Assembly (NCBI RefSeq): GCF_025823185.1
Contig: NZ_JACKVK010000008.1
Coordinates: 980,312 to 1,044,311, forward strand
Length of the DNA: 64,000 nucleotides
Origin: Mycobacterium yunnanensis
GTDB lineage: Bacteria > Actinomycetota > Actinomycetes > Mycobacteriales > Mycobacteriaceae
Direction of reading: 5' to 3'
Positions within the stretch are counted from its first letter, which is position 1. Every line of letters starts with the position of its first letter. The notes beneath the pieces were generated by a model. That model was not told where the DNA came from. It did no database searches and was given only the letters and a program-made list of their open reading frames with translations. This document shows positions 47,074 through 55,233 of the stretch, in pieces. A program made the translations under genes and the position numbers.

Positions 47074-48117
47074 GTGATCACCTTCGAGAACGTCGTGAAG
47101 ACCTACCCCGACGGGACCCGCGCGGTCGACGACGTGTCACTCGAGTGCACGGGTGGCCGCATCACGGTCTTCGTGGGCCCCTCCGGCTGTGGCAAGACGA
47201 CGTCGTTGCGCATGATCAACCGATCGATCGAGCCGTCGTCGGGTCGAGTCCTGCTCAACGGCAAGGACGTTCGCGAAGAAAGTCTCACCGATCTGCGGCG
47301 CGGCATCGGCTACGTCATCCAAAGCGCGGGGCTGTTCCCCCACCGGACGGTGATCGACAACATCACTACGGTCCCGCGCCTGCTTGGGACGCCGCGAAAG
47401 CAGGCCCGGAGCCGGGCCGGTGACTTGATGGAGCTCGTCGGGTTGGCTCCCGTGCTGGCCAACCGCTATCCATATCAACTCTCGGGTGGTCAGCAGCAGC
47501 GCGTCGGCGTGGCGCGAGCTCTGGCCGCCGACCCGCCGGTGCTGCTGATGGACGAACCGTTCGCCGCGGTGGATCCCGTCGTCCGCCACGATCTGCAGCA
47601 AGAGTTTCTGCGCGTGCAACGCGAGTTGGCCAAGACGATCGTCTTCGTCACCCACGACATCGACGAGGCGGTGCTGCTCGGCGACAAGATCGCCATCTTC
47701 CAACAGGGTGGAACGCTCGCGCAGTTCGATACGCCCCAGGCGTTGCTCACCACGCCGGCCAACGACTTCGTGGCAAGCTTCCTTGGCGCCGGGCGCGGGT
47801 TGCGGAGCCTGCAGTTCGTCGGGGTCGGCGACCTGAAGCTGGACACCTTCGATGTCGTCGCCGAGAGCGAACTCGCCGACACCGACGGCTGGACCCTGGT
47901 CGTGGACGACCAGCGCAGGCCGCGCGGCTGGGTCAACCGTGGCACCGGCCCCAACCACCCCGCGGACCCGATCGAGCTGGAGACGACCAACTTGCGTCAG
48001 GCCCTCGACAGGGCGCTGCTGTCGCCGGCCAAGCGGGTGCCCGTCTGCGACGCCGACGGACGCGTGCTGGGAACGCTGGGCATCGGCGAGATCGTCACGG
48101 CGATGGACGCCGGATGA
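47074..48117 (+). CDS. ABC transporter ATPase, OpuC/ProU quaternary-amine (or histidine) type
   Basis: 347 aa. Walker A GPSGCGKTTSL, signature LSGGQQQRVGVARAL, Walker B LLMDEPFAAVDP, switch His in VFVTHDID. The last 100 residues form a CBS-like regulatory part typical of OpuCA/ProV. Such systems import betaine, choline or carnitine, and the related HutXWV system imports histidine in Sinorhizobium. Being directly behind hutI, histidine or a histidine-derived betaine is a fair guess. GTG 47074 with GGGGAG upstream; the longer frame to 46453 is hutI sequence out of frame. Confidence 0.85.
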   Translation: MITFENVVKTYPDGTRAVDDVSLECTGGRITVFVGPSGCGKTTSLRMINRSIEPSSGRVLLNGKDVREESLTDLRRGIGYVIQSAGLFPHRTVIDNITTVPRLLGTPRKQARSRAGDLMELVGLAPVLANRYPYQLSGGQQQRVGVARALAADPPVLLMDEPFAAVDPVVRHDLQQEFLRVQRELAKTIVFVTHDIDEAVLLGDKIAIFQQGGTLAQFDTPQALLTTPANDFVASFLGAGRGLRSLQFVGVGDLKLDTFDVVAESELADTDGWTLVVDDQRRPRGWVNRGTGPNHPADPIELETTNLRQALDRALLSPAKRVPVCDADGRVLGTLGIGEIVTAMDAG

Positions 48118-48749
48118 CGATCAACTGGCACTGGATCTTCGCCCACACCGACCAGTTCTGGGATCTCACCAAGCAGCACGTCTACCTGTCCCTGGTCCCG
48201 ATCGTGATCGGCACGGTCGCCGCCCTCGTCCTGGGTCTGGCCGCCGTGCAGTGGACGTGGCTGCACACCCCGTTGCTCATCGCCACGAGCATCTTCTACG
48301 CCATCCCCTCGATCGCGCTGTTCGTGGTGCTGCTCGACTTCACCGGCCTCAGCTCGGCCACGGCCATCATCCCGCTGAGCCTGTTCTCGCTGTCGGTGCT
48401 GTATCGCAACGTCGTGGGCGGGCTGCAGAGCGTCGACCCCGCCACCCAGCAGGCCGCGTCGGCGATGGGCTTCGGACGCGCCCGTCGGCTGTTGCAGGTC
48501 GACCTGCCGATCGCTACGCCGGTGATCTTGTCGGGGATCCGCATCGCCGCGGTCGCCAACGTCAGCATGGTCAGCATCGCGGCGCTGATCGGCCTCGGAG
48601 GGTTGGGGCAGCTGTTCACCGAAGGGCTGCAACGGTTCTTCATGACCGAGATCCTCGCGGGAATCGTGTTGATCATGGCCGTGGCGTTCGCCATCGACGG
48701 ACTCCTCGTCCTCACCCAGCGGCGGCTCACCCCCTGGGCAGCAAGGTAG
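48114..48749 (+). CDS. ABC transporter permease (OpuCB-like)
   Basis: 211 aa with five to six membrane segments (HVYLSLVPIVIGTVAALVLG and IATSIFYAIPSIALFVVLLD among them) and the EAA loop QQAASAMGFGRARRLLQVDLP. ATGA overlap with the ATPase. It pairs with the second permease 8 nt downstream to make the membrane pore. Confidence 0.88.
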   Translation: MTINWHWIFAHTDQFWDLTKQHVYLSLVPIVIGTVAALVLGLAAVQWTWLHTPLLIATSIFYAIPSIALFVVLLDFTGLSSATAIIPLSLFSLSVLYRNVVGGLQSVDPATQQAASAMGFGRARRLLQVDLPIATPVILSGIRIAAVANVSMVSIAALIGLGGLGQLFTEGLQRFFMTEILAGIVLIMAVAFAIDGLLVLTQRRLTPWAAR

Positions 48750-48756
48750 GCGGGCC

Positions 48757-49494
48757 GTGAACTTTCTCACCCTGGTCTGGCAGTGGCTGACCGACGCGGG
48801 CAACTGGACCGGCGAGAACGGCGTCCCCACCCGTCTCACCGAACACCTGACGTATTCGGGGACCGCCCTCGTCGTGGCCGCGGCCGTGGCGCTGCCGGTC
48901 GGCCTGCTGACCGGTCACTTCCGCAGGGGCGGTTTCCTGGTGGTCTGCATCGGCAACGCGGCGCGGGCGCTCCCCACCATCGGGCTGCTCACCCTGATGG
49001 TGTTTCTCGTCGGCCTCGGCGCGGTGGCACCGCTGACCGCGCTGGTCGCGATCGCCATCCCGCCGATTCTCGTCAACGCCTACGAGGCGATCCGCCAGGT
49101 GCCCGCCGACGTCGTCGACGCCGCCCGCAACGTCGGGATGACTCCGCGTCAAGTGCTCTTCCGCGTCGAGGTCCCCGCCGCACTTCCGTTGATCCTCATC
49201 GGTATCCGCGGCGCCGCCGTCCAGGTCGTCGCGACGGCGACCATCGCGGCCTACGTCGGGATGGGCGGCCTTGGTCGTTACATCTTCGACGGGCTCGCGA
49301 CCCGGGACTACCAGATCGTGGCCGTCGGCGCGGTCCTGGCCGCACTGTGCGCGGTCCTGGTCGAGGGCGCTTTCGTCGCCCTGGAACGCTTCGTCGTCTC
49401 CCCGGGCCTGCTTCAGCGGTCGAGCCGATTCACCTTTCATCGTGCAGCGCGCCAGCCGGTGCGTCTGTCAACCCCCGAAGGAGCCTTGTCATGA
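48757..49494 (+). CDS. ABC transporter permease (OpuCD-like)
   Basis: 245 aa: five to six membrane segments (GTALVVAAAVALPVGLLTG, TIGLLTLMVFLVGLGAVAPL, PPILVNAYEAIRQVP) and the EAA loop VDAARNVGMTPRQVLFRVEVPAALP. GTG start. The stop overlaps the binding-protein start (ATGA). Partner of the 48114 permease. Confidence 0.88.
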   Translation: MNFLTLVWQWLTDAGNWTGENGVPTRLTEHLTYSGTALVVAAAVALPVGLLTGHFRRGGFLVVCIGNAARALPTIGLLTLMVFLVGLGAVAPLTALVAIAIPPILVNAYEAIRQVPADVVDAARNVGMTPRQVLFRVEVPAALPLILIGIRGAAVQVVATATIAAYVGMGGLGRYIFDGLATRDYQIVAVGAVLAALCAVLVEGAFVALERFVVSPGLLQRSSRFTFHRAARQPVRLSTPEGALS

Positions 49495-50399
49495 AACGTG
49501 CATTCGCTGCGTTGGTCGCCGCGACCGTCGTCAGCAGCCTGGTCGGCTGCAGTTCCGGTGGCGGCAACCCGCTGGAGTCCCAATCCTCCAGCGCGCCAGG
49601 CACAATCACCGTCGGGTCGGCGAACTTCCTGGAGAACGTGCTGCTGGGCGAGATGTATGCGATCGCCCTGACCAACGCCGGCTACAAGGTCGACACCAAG
49701 CTCAACATCGGCAGCCGCGAGGTCATCTACGACCAGGTCGAGAAGGGCGCGCTCAGCGTCCTGCCCGAGTACAACGGGGCCCTGCTCGCCTACGTCGACC
49801 CCAAGGACACCGCCTCCACGCTCGACGCGGTGAACGCCTCCCTGGCGGCGAAGCTACCGAAGTCCCTGGCCCTGCTCACCCCGTCGCCCGCCGAGGACAA
49901 GGACACCGTGGTGGTGCGCAAGGAGACCGCCGACAAGGACAAGTTGGTCTCGATCGCCGATCTGGCGCCGCTGTCGCCGACGATGAGCTTCGGTGCGGCG
50001 CCGGAGGATAGGACCCGTCAGCAGGGGCTCGTCGGCCTGGAGAGCGAATACGGAATCAAATTCAAGTCGTTCAAGGCGCTCGACACGGCGGGGCCGCTGA
50101 CCATCACCGCGCTGGCCAACGGCGACGTCGACGCCGCGCTGCTGTACTCGACGACGCCCGAGATCGCCTCGCGCGGGTTCGTCGCCCTCACCGACCCGAA
50201 GAACGTGTTCGGGGTGCAAAACGTCGTGCCACTGGTCAACTCCGCTGCGGTCGACGACAAGGCGCGAGACGTGCTGAACAAGATCTCCGCCGCCCTGGAC
50301 ACCGAGACGCTGACCCAGCTCAACAAGCGGGTGCAGATCGACAACGAGGACGCCAAGACCGTCGCCGAGGACTGGCTCAAGTCGAAGGGACTGGCCTAG
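49491..50399 (+). CDS. Substrate-binding lipoprotein, OpuCC/ProX (OpuAC) family
   Basis: 302 aa. Signal with lipobox SLVGC, then a Ser/Gly linker and an OpuAC-type domain: ITVGSANFLENVLLGEMYAIAL, GSREVIYDQVEKGALSVLPEYNGALLAYV and ALANGDVDAALLYSTTPEI. Ligand-binding aromatic residues (Tyr in PEYNG, Tyr in LLYST) fit a cationic amine. ATG 49491 has AAGGAG 7 nt upstream. It ends in a 4-nt overlap with the convergent LysR gene. Confidence 0.88.
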   Translation: MKRAFAALVAATVVSSLVGCSSGGGNPLESQSSSAPGTITVGSANFLENVLLGEMYAIALTNAGYKVDTKLNIGSREVIYDQVEKGALSVLPEYNGALLAYVDPKDTASTLDAVNASLAAKLPKSLALLTPSPAEDKDTVVVRKETADKDKLVSIADLAPLSPTMSFGAAPEDRTRQQGLVGLESEYGIKFKSFKALDTAGPLTITALANGDVDAALLYSTTPEIASRGFVALTDPKNVFGVQNVVPLVNSAAVDDKARDVLNKISAALDTETLTQLNKRVQIDNEDAKTVAEDWLKSKGLA

Positions 50400-51340
50400 C
50401 CCGCGGAAAAGGAGGCGCCGGTTCGGGTTTCCCACTCGCCGGCCGCCTTCTCCGCGGCACGGATGAAACCGGCTGCGGCCGCGCTGAGCGGACGGTCCTC
50501 GTGCCAGGCGATGCCGACAATTCGTGGGCTCACCCTGTCCAGCGGACGCGCCACGATGCCCGCGCGGCCGTCGTCGAGCGCCATCGCCGGCAAGACGGCC
50601 GCGGCATAGCCCTGGGCGGCCAGTCGGAGCAGCGTGGTGTTGTGATTGCTGCGAAACGTGATCTGGCCGCGGTATCCGGGTCGGCCGAGTCGATCCTCCA
50701 TCGAATGTGCCGAGCGGAGCGGACCGTAGGTGATCAGGGACAGGTCGGGGTGGTCGTCGAGTGAGACGGGTCCCGCCACCCCGCCGATCTCGGAGTCCTC
50801 GCGGACGACGAGCACGTAGGGGTCCCTTGCCAGCGCGCGGGAGGCGAAACGTCCCTCCACCAACGGGAACACCACGAACGTCAGGTCCAGGTTGTTGCCG
50901 TTCACCTGCTCGAGTAGCTCGCCGTCGTCGGCGACCTCGGTCAGCGCGACGCGCACGTCGGGAAATTCCCGGGTGAAGCCGTCCAGTACCGCAGGCAACA
51001 ACGCGCCGCCCACGCTCTCGTAGCAGCCCACCCGCAGGATGCCCGTCAGCCCGCGCGACAGTGCGTCGATGTCGGCGGCGGCCAATTCCAGGGTGGCGCG
51101 CAGTGATTCGGCGTGGCGCAGCAGAACGCGCCCGGCGGGCGTCGGCGTCGCGGTTCGCGATCCCGCCGAACGGTTGAGTATCCGTTGTCCGACCAGCGCC
51201 TCCAGCCGGCTGATCTGTTGGCTCACCGCCGATTGGGTGTAGCCGAGGGACTTGGCGGCCGCCGACAGCGAACCCGTTCTGGCGACCGCGTCCAGCGTGA
51301 CGAAGAACCGGATGTCCAACTTCGATCTCGCCGGGTCCAT
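50396..51340 (-). CDS. LysR-family transcriptional regulator
   Basis: 314 aa. The HTH spans 8-65 (DIRFFVTLDAVARTGSLSAAAKSLGYTQSAVSQQISRLE). The effector domain follows from about 95 (GILRVGCYESVGGALLPAVLDGF). Divergent from the Fe(II)/2-oxoglutarate oxygenase across a 131-nt AT-richer gap, the usual position of a LysR activator of that gene. It might also respond to the imported amine. Confidence 0.88.
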   Translation of the reverse strand: MDPARSKLDIRFFVTLDAVARTGSLSAAAKSLGYTQSAVSQQISRLEALVGQRILNRSAGSRTATPTPAGRVLLRHAESLRATLELAAADIDALSRGLTGILRVGCYESVGGALLPAVLDGFTREFPDVRVALTEVADDGELLEQVNGNNLDLTFVVFPLVEGRFASRALARDPYVLVVREDSEIGGVAGPVSLDDHPDLSLITYGPLRSAHSMEDRLGRPGYRGQITFRSNHNTTLLRLAAQGYAAAVLPAMALDDGRAGIVARPLDRVSPRIVGIAWHEDRPLSAAAAGFIRAAEKAAGEWETRTGASFSAG

Positions 51341-51471
51341 GCTGACTCCTATAAGCGTCGCTAATGTTCATTACTATCACGTCGAGCTTTTTCTTTGATT
51401 CCGATGCGGCCACACTGGTGTCGAAGCCCATCCCGTCACGACGCGTCTTCGACCGCTGAGGAGCACGCCCC

Positions 51472-52296
51472 ATGGCATCACCCGCCGCCACGACCCGCAC
51501 CGTCGCACTAGGCGACGTGATCGATCTCGAGCGCTATCCGGTCGACGGGTCCGACGCTCCCCGGCGGCGGGCCTTGGTCGAGTACTGCCGCGCGGCGCTG
51601 GCCTTCGAAGGCGCTTGCCAGCTGCCAGGATTCCTTCGCCCCGGCGCCGTCGAGGCGTTGGTCGCCGAGGCGCTCGAGAAGCGCGACCGGTCCCACCGGA
51701 CCGACGACGTCCACAACGTGTACTTCGAGAGGATCGCCGAGGCCGATCCCGACGATGCGGCGGGCTTGCTGGAGCACAGCTCGAAGAATGCGATCGCCTG
51801 GGACCTGATCGGCGCCGATTCTCCGTTGCGCATCGCCTACGAGTCCGAGGCCCTCACGCGATTCATCGGAGACGCGTTGTCCATGAGCGAGTTTCATCGC
51901 TACGCCGATCCCTTCGGCGCGGCGTCGTTGATGCTCTTCGGGCCCGGTGACGAATTGGGATGGCACTTCGACCGCTCCCCGTTCGCGGTGACCGTCATGC
52001 TCCAGCCCCCGCTCGCCGGTGGCGAGTACCAGTACCACCATCATCTGCGCAGCGAGTCAGACGAGAACCCTGCCGGCGTGCTTGGCGCGCTCCGGGGCAC
52101 CCAGGCGGGCCGGATCACCCTGCCCAGCGAGCCGGGAACCCTCAGCATGTTCCGCGGTCACCATTCGCTGCACCGGGTGACCCCGGTGTCCGGCGAACGG
52201 GTCCGAATCAACGCCGTGCTGGCGTATTCGGCGACACCGGGGGACAAACTCAACGGATTGACCCAGGAGCTCTTCTACGGTCGTCGCTCCGACTGA
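51472..52296 (+). CDS. BesD/HalD-like Fe(II)/2-oxoglutarate oxygenase, probable free amino-acid hydroxylase
   Basis: 274 aa. Iron facial triad His165-x-Asp167 (GWHFDRSPF) and distal His234 (HHSLHRVTP); 2-oxoglutarate Arg in ERVRINAVL. The frame and motifs (PGDELGWHFD, AGGEYQYHH, PGTLSMFRGHHS) match the group that contains the amino-acid halogenases BesD and HalD. Halogenases of that group have Gly where this protein has Asp167, so hydroxylation is predicted. Substrate may be histidine or a basic amino acid, judging from the neighbouring hut and transporter genes, but that is inference. GAGGAG lies upstream of the ATG. Confidence 0.75.
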   Translation: MASPAATTRTVALGDVIDLERYPVDGSDAPRRRALVEYCRAALAFEGACQLPGFLRPGAVEALVAEALEKRDRSHRTDDVHNVYFERIAEADPDDAAGLLEHSSKNAIAWDLIGADSPLRIAYESEALTRFIGDALSMSEFHRYADPFGAASLMLFGPGDELGWHFDRSPFAVTVMLQPPLAGGEYQYHHHLRSESDENPAGVLGALRGTQAGRITLPSEPGTLSMFRGHHSLHRVTPVSGERVRINAVLAYSATPGDKLNGLTQELFYGRRSD

Positions 52297-52306
52297 CTCA
52301 CCGACC

Positions 52307-52369
52307 CCGCCGACCGCACGCATGGTGAACGCATCCGCCGAGAGACCCCGTCGACATGCGTGCAGTCAG
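52307..52369 (+). repeat. 63-bp direct repeat, left copy flanking the DUF559 gene
   Basis: Differs from the right copy (53274-53336) at 4 of 63 positions. Contains perfect 9-bp inverted arms GCACGCATG (52316-52324) and CATGCGTGC (52355-52363) around a 30-nt loop. Its last few bases overlap the end of the DUF559 gene. Confidence 0.9.
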
Positions 52370-53226
52370 CAGGCCACGCCACGGTCGCGCAGGGCCAGCC
52401 GTACGCGCTCGACCACCCGCGGCCGCTCACTTCTCAGTTGTCTGGCGCTCACGCGCACGATGCACCATCCGCGAGCGGCCAGGAACTCCAGCCGGTCGAT
52501 GTCGTCGGCGTAGTCGTCGGGGCCCGTCCAGTGGTGCTCGCCGTCGTACTCGACGCCGACCAAGTACTCGGGCCACCCCATGTCCACGCGCCGCACCACG
52601 CGGCCGCGGCCGTCGAGCACGGGCACCTGCGTCACCGGCCGGGGCAGGCCGGACCGCACTAGCAGCAACCGCAGCCGCGTCTCCTGCGGTGACTCGGCAC
52701 CCGCGTCGACCAGTTCCATCGCGTGCCGCAGTCGCCGGACGCCGCGGGCGCCTGGGTGCTCGGCGGCGACGAGCAGGACGGCCGGCGGCGTGGTCGACGT
52801 CGCGTTGAGGAGTGCGTCGACGCGAATCACCGCGCTCTCCAACGGAAGCCGCCTGCCGAGATCGTAGGCGGTGCGCGCCGCGGTGGTGCAGGCGATGTCG
52901 CCGACCCGCCGTACCTCGTCGTCGCGAAGCTCGTAGCTGCGCACGGTTATTCCGTTGGGCGGGGGCCGACGGGAGTGGACGATCTCGACGGGCGCGTCGT
53001 CCGGCACCCACCGACTGCCCAGGAGTGCCGCCGCCGAGTGGCCGACCAGGGTGGCACGTCGGCCCGACCACAGCCAGGCCGCGCGGCCACGGTCCACGGC
53101 GGTCAGGGTGACGCCGTTGCGGGCGTAGACGTTGCGGTGCAGCTTGGTGTAGCGACGCCTCAGGTCACGCCGGGTGAGACGACCGTCGGCCAGCGCTTCG
53201 GTCGCGACGACGAGTGGATCGGGCAC
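52366..53226 (-). CDS. DUF559 (Vsr/PD-(D/E)XK endonuclease-like) protein with AbiEi-like N-terminus
   Basis: 286 aa. The N-terminal half looks like the winged-helix of AbiEi-type antitoxins (TRRDLRRRYTKLHRNVYAR, VGHSAAALLGSRWV). The C-terminal part is a DUF559 nuclease fold: VRRVDMGWPEYLVGVEYDGEHHW with the Asp and Glu of a PD-(D/E)XK centre, then RLEFLAARGWCIVRVSARQL. Many mycobacteria carry several such genes; function unknown. No AbiEii toxin gene is adjacent. GTG start. It is bracketed by two near-identical 63-bp repeats and may be mobile or recently inserted. Confidence 0.75.
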   Translation of the reverse strand: MPDPLVVATEALADGRLTRRDLRRRYTKLHRNVYARNGVTLTAVDRGRAAWLWSGRRATLVGHSAAALLGSRWVPDDAPVEIVHSRRPPPNGITVRSYELRDDEVRRVGDIACTTAARTAYDLGRRLPLESAVIRVDALLNATSTTPPAVLLVAAEHPGARGVRRLRHAMELVDAGAESPQETRLRLLLVRSGLPRPVTQVPVLDGRGRVVRRVDMGWPEYLVGVEYDGEHHWTGPDDYADDIDRLEFLAARGWCIVRVSARQLRSERPRVVERVRLALRDRGVAC

Positions 53227-53273
53227 TCACCCATCGTCAGACACCCGTTCGGGCCCACTACGCACCAAATCGT

Positions 53274-53336
53274 CCGCTGACCGTACGCATGGTGAACGCA
53301 TCCGCCGAGAGACCCCGTCGACGTGCGTGCAGTCGG
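53274..53336 (+). repeat. 63-bp direct repeat, right copy flanking the DUF559 gene
   Basis: Same orientation as the left copy, 94% identical. Arms of its hairpin are GTACGCATG and CGTGCGTGC, with two changes relative to perfect pairing. It lies between the DUF559 start and the stop of the convergently placed methyltransferase gene. Confidence 0.9.
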
Positions 53337-53344
53337 CGCGAGAG

Positions 53345-54079
53345 TCAGGCCAGCGTGGCCCGTACCCCCACCGTGATGTAGGGCAGCGCCAAGCCGCTGG
53401 TGTTGACCAGCGCCGGGTGCGTCGCCAGCAACGTCCGCACGTCTGCGAGTGTCTTGGAGCGCACGGCGGCAGGTGAGGTGATGCAGTAGCTGCGCGAGGC
53501 CACCAGGTCGATGAGTGCTTGCGGCGTAAGGTAACTCGTCCACTCGAACTTCTCGCGCTCCAGGTCGACGAACGGCGCGGGCAACGTGACCTGGTGGCTG
53601 AACGGGTCCTCCTCGTGGCCCACGATGCGGCCGAGATCCTTGACCCAGCCCAGGCGTTCGTCGCGGGTGTTCCACACCAGCCCGAGACGGCCGCCGGGGC
53701 GCAGCACCCTGGCGACCTCCTTGATGGCGCGCTCCGGGTCGAACCAGTGCCAGGCCTGGGCCACCAGCACCGAGTCGACGCTGTCGTCGGGCAGCGGGAT
53801 GTCCTCGGCGCTGCCGAGCAGTGCGGGGGTGTCGGGCAGCGAGCGGCTGAGCACCTCGAGCATCTCGGGGATGGGGTCGACGGCGATGACGTCGAGTCCG
53901 CGTTCGACCAACCGAATCGTCAGCTTGCCCGTACCGGCGCCGAGGTCGAGGACATTGCGTGCGCCACGCTGCAACAGCCAGTCGATGGCCTCCGGCGGGT
54001 AGGACGGTCGGCCCCGTTCGTAGGCCGCGGCCTCCTCGCCGAAGGACAGGGACCGCTGCCGTGCTTCGTCGGTGGTCAC
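53345..54079 (-). CDS. Class I SAM-dependent methyltransferase (Rv3342-like)
   Basis: 244 aa: motif [14 protein letters not shown], acidic residue in [10 protein letters not shown], motif at [13 protein letters not shown], and [24 protein letters not shown]. UbiE/Methyltransf_11 type; substrate unknown. GTG start overlaps the metX stop (GTGA), as for Rv3341-Rv3342 in M. tuberculosis, so it is the last gene of the met operon. Confidence 0.88.
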   Translation of the reverse strand: MTTDEARQRSLSFGEEAAAYERGRPSYPPEAIDWLLQRGARNVLDLGAGTGKLTIRLVERGLDVIAVDPIPEMLEVLSRSLPDTPALLGSAEDIPLPDDSVDSVLVAQAWHWFDPERAIKEVARVLRPGGRLGLVWNTRDERLGWVKDLGRIVGHEEDPFSHQVTLPAPFVDLEREKFEWTSYLTPQALIDLVASRSYCITSPAAVRSKTLADVRTLLATHPALVNTSGLALPYITVGVRATLA

Positions 54080-55206
54080 GTCGCCGCGAACTCCAGCGTC
54101 TGCCGGATCAACGCGTAGACGGCCTCGGTCTCGACGAGGAAGCCGTCATGACCGAAGGCCGAGTCGACGACGTTGAGACCGGAGCACGTCGGCAGCAGAT
54201 CGGCCAGCTCTTGCTGTAACCGTAACGGATACAACCGATCCGAGGTGATGCCGCCGACGATCACCGGCACGGTGACCCGTTTGAGAGCCGCCGCCACCCC
54301 GCCGCGCCCGCGGCCGACGTCATGACTGCTCAACGCGTCGGTCAACGCGACGTAGGTGCCGGCGTCGAATCGGCGCGCGAGCTTGCCGCCCTGATGCTCG
54401 AGATAGCTCTGCACCGCGTATCTCCCGCCGGTGACGGGATCCTCGCTGCCCTGGGCGTCGTTGCCGAACCGCTCGTCGAGCTCGGCCTCGCCGCGGTAGG
54501 TCAGGTGGGCGAATCGGCGGGCGATCTCCATGCCGGCTCGAGGTGAGCGGCCCGTGCCGTGGTAATCGCCGTTCTGCCAGTTGGGGTCCGCCTTGATGGC
54601 CGACACCTGCGTGGACTGCGTGCCGATCTGGTCGGCGGTCGCGCGCGCTCCGACCGCCAACACCAGTGCCGCCCTGACGCTCTCGGGATGGCCGACGATC
54701 CACTCCAGTGCCCGTGCGCCGCCCATCGAACCGCCGACGACTGCGGCGACCTGGGTGACGCCCAGGGCCGCCAGCGCCGCGAGATCGGCGTTGACCTGGT
54801 CGCGCACGGTGATCGCAGGGAAGCGCGAACCCCACGGCTTGCCGTCCGGCGCAATCGAACTCGGTCCGGTGGACCCACGGCAGCCGCCGAGGACGTTGGT
54901 GGCGATCGCGCACCAGCGGTCGGTGTCGACGGGGGCGCCCGGTCCGGCCACCCCGTCCCACCAGCCTGGGGTGGGGTGGTCGGGGCCCGCAGGCCCGGTG
55001 ACGTGGGAGTCGCCGGTCAACGCGTGCAGGATGACCACCGCGTTGTCCCGGTCGTCGGAGAGCTCGCCCCAGCGCTGCACCGCGATGTGAACGTCGTCGA
55101 GGACCACCCCGGACTCCAGCGTCAGTGGACCGATCTCGACGATGCCGATCTCACCGTCGGCGGGCAGCGTCGACAGAGGTGTGTCCGGAGCTTCGATGAT
55201 CGTCAC
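54076..55206 (-). CDS. metX: Homoserine O-acetyltransferase
   Basis: 376 aa alpha/beta-hydrolase fold acyltransferase: nucleophile in [12 protein letters not shown], oxyanion region [13 protein letters not shown], and the catalytic His in [10 protein letters not shown]. It forms O-acetyl-homoserine from homoserine and acetyl-CoA for methionine synthesis. GTG start, 27 nt after metY, and in the riboswitch-controlled transcript. Equivalent to Rv3341. Confidence 0.94.
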   Translation of the reverse strand: MTIIEAPDTPLSTLPADGEIGIVEIGPLTLESGVVLDDVHIAVQRWGELSDDRDNAVVILHALTGDSHVTGPAGPDHPTPGWWDGVAGPGAPVDTDRWCAIATNVLGGCRGSTGPSSIAPDGKPWGSRFPAITVRDQVNADLAALAALGVTQVAAVVGGSMGGARALEWIVGHPESVRAALVLAVGARATADQIGTQSTQVSAIKADPNWQNGDYHGTGRSPRAGMEIARRFAHLTYRGEAELDERFGNDAQGSEDPVTGGRYAVQSYLEHQGGKLARRFDAGTYVALTDALSSHDVGRGRGGVAAALKRVTVPVIVGGITSDRLYPLRLQQELADLLPTCSGLNVVDSAFGHDGFLVETEAVYALIRQTLEFAAT

Positions 55207-55233
55207 TCTTCTTCTCTCGCCGCGAGTTTCACG

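Noticed and set aside
51472..52296. Amino-acid halogenase
   Set aside because: The iron-binding motif is His-x-Asp, and halogenases of this family have Gly in place of the Asp.
52366..53226. AbiE toxin-antitoxin pair
   Set aside because: The N-terminus resembles an AbiEi-type domain but no AbiEii nucleotidyltransferase gene is adjacent and the C-terminus is a DUF559 nuclease fold.
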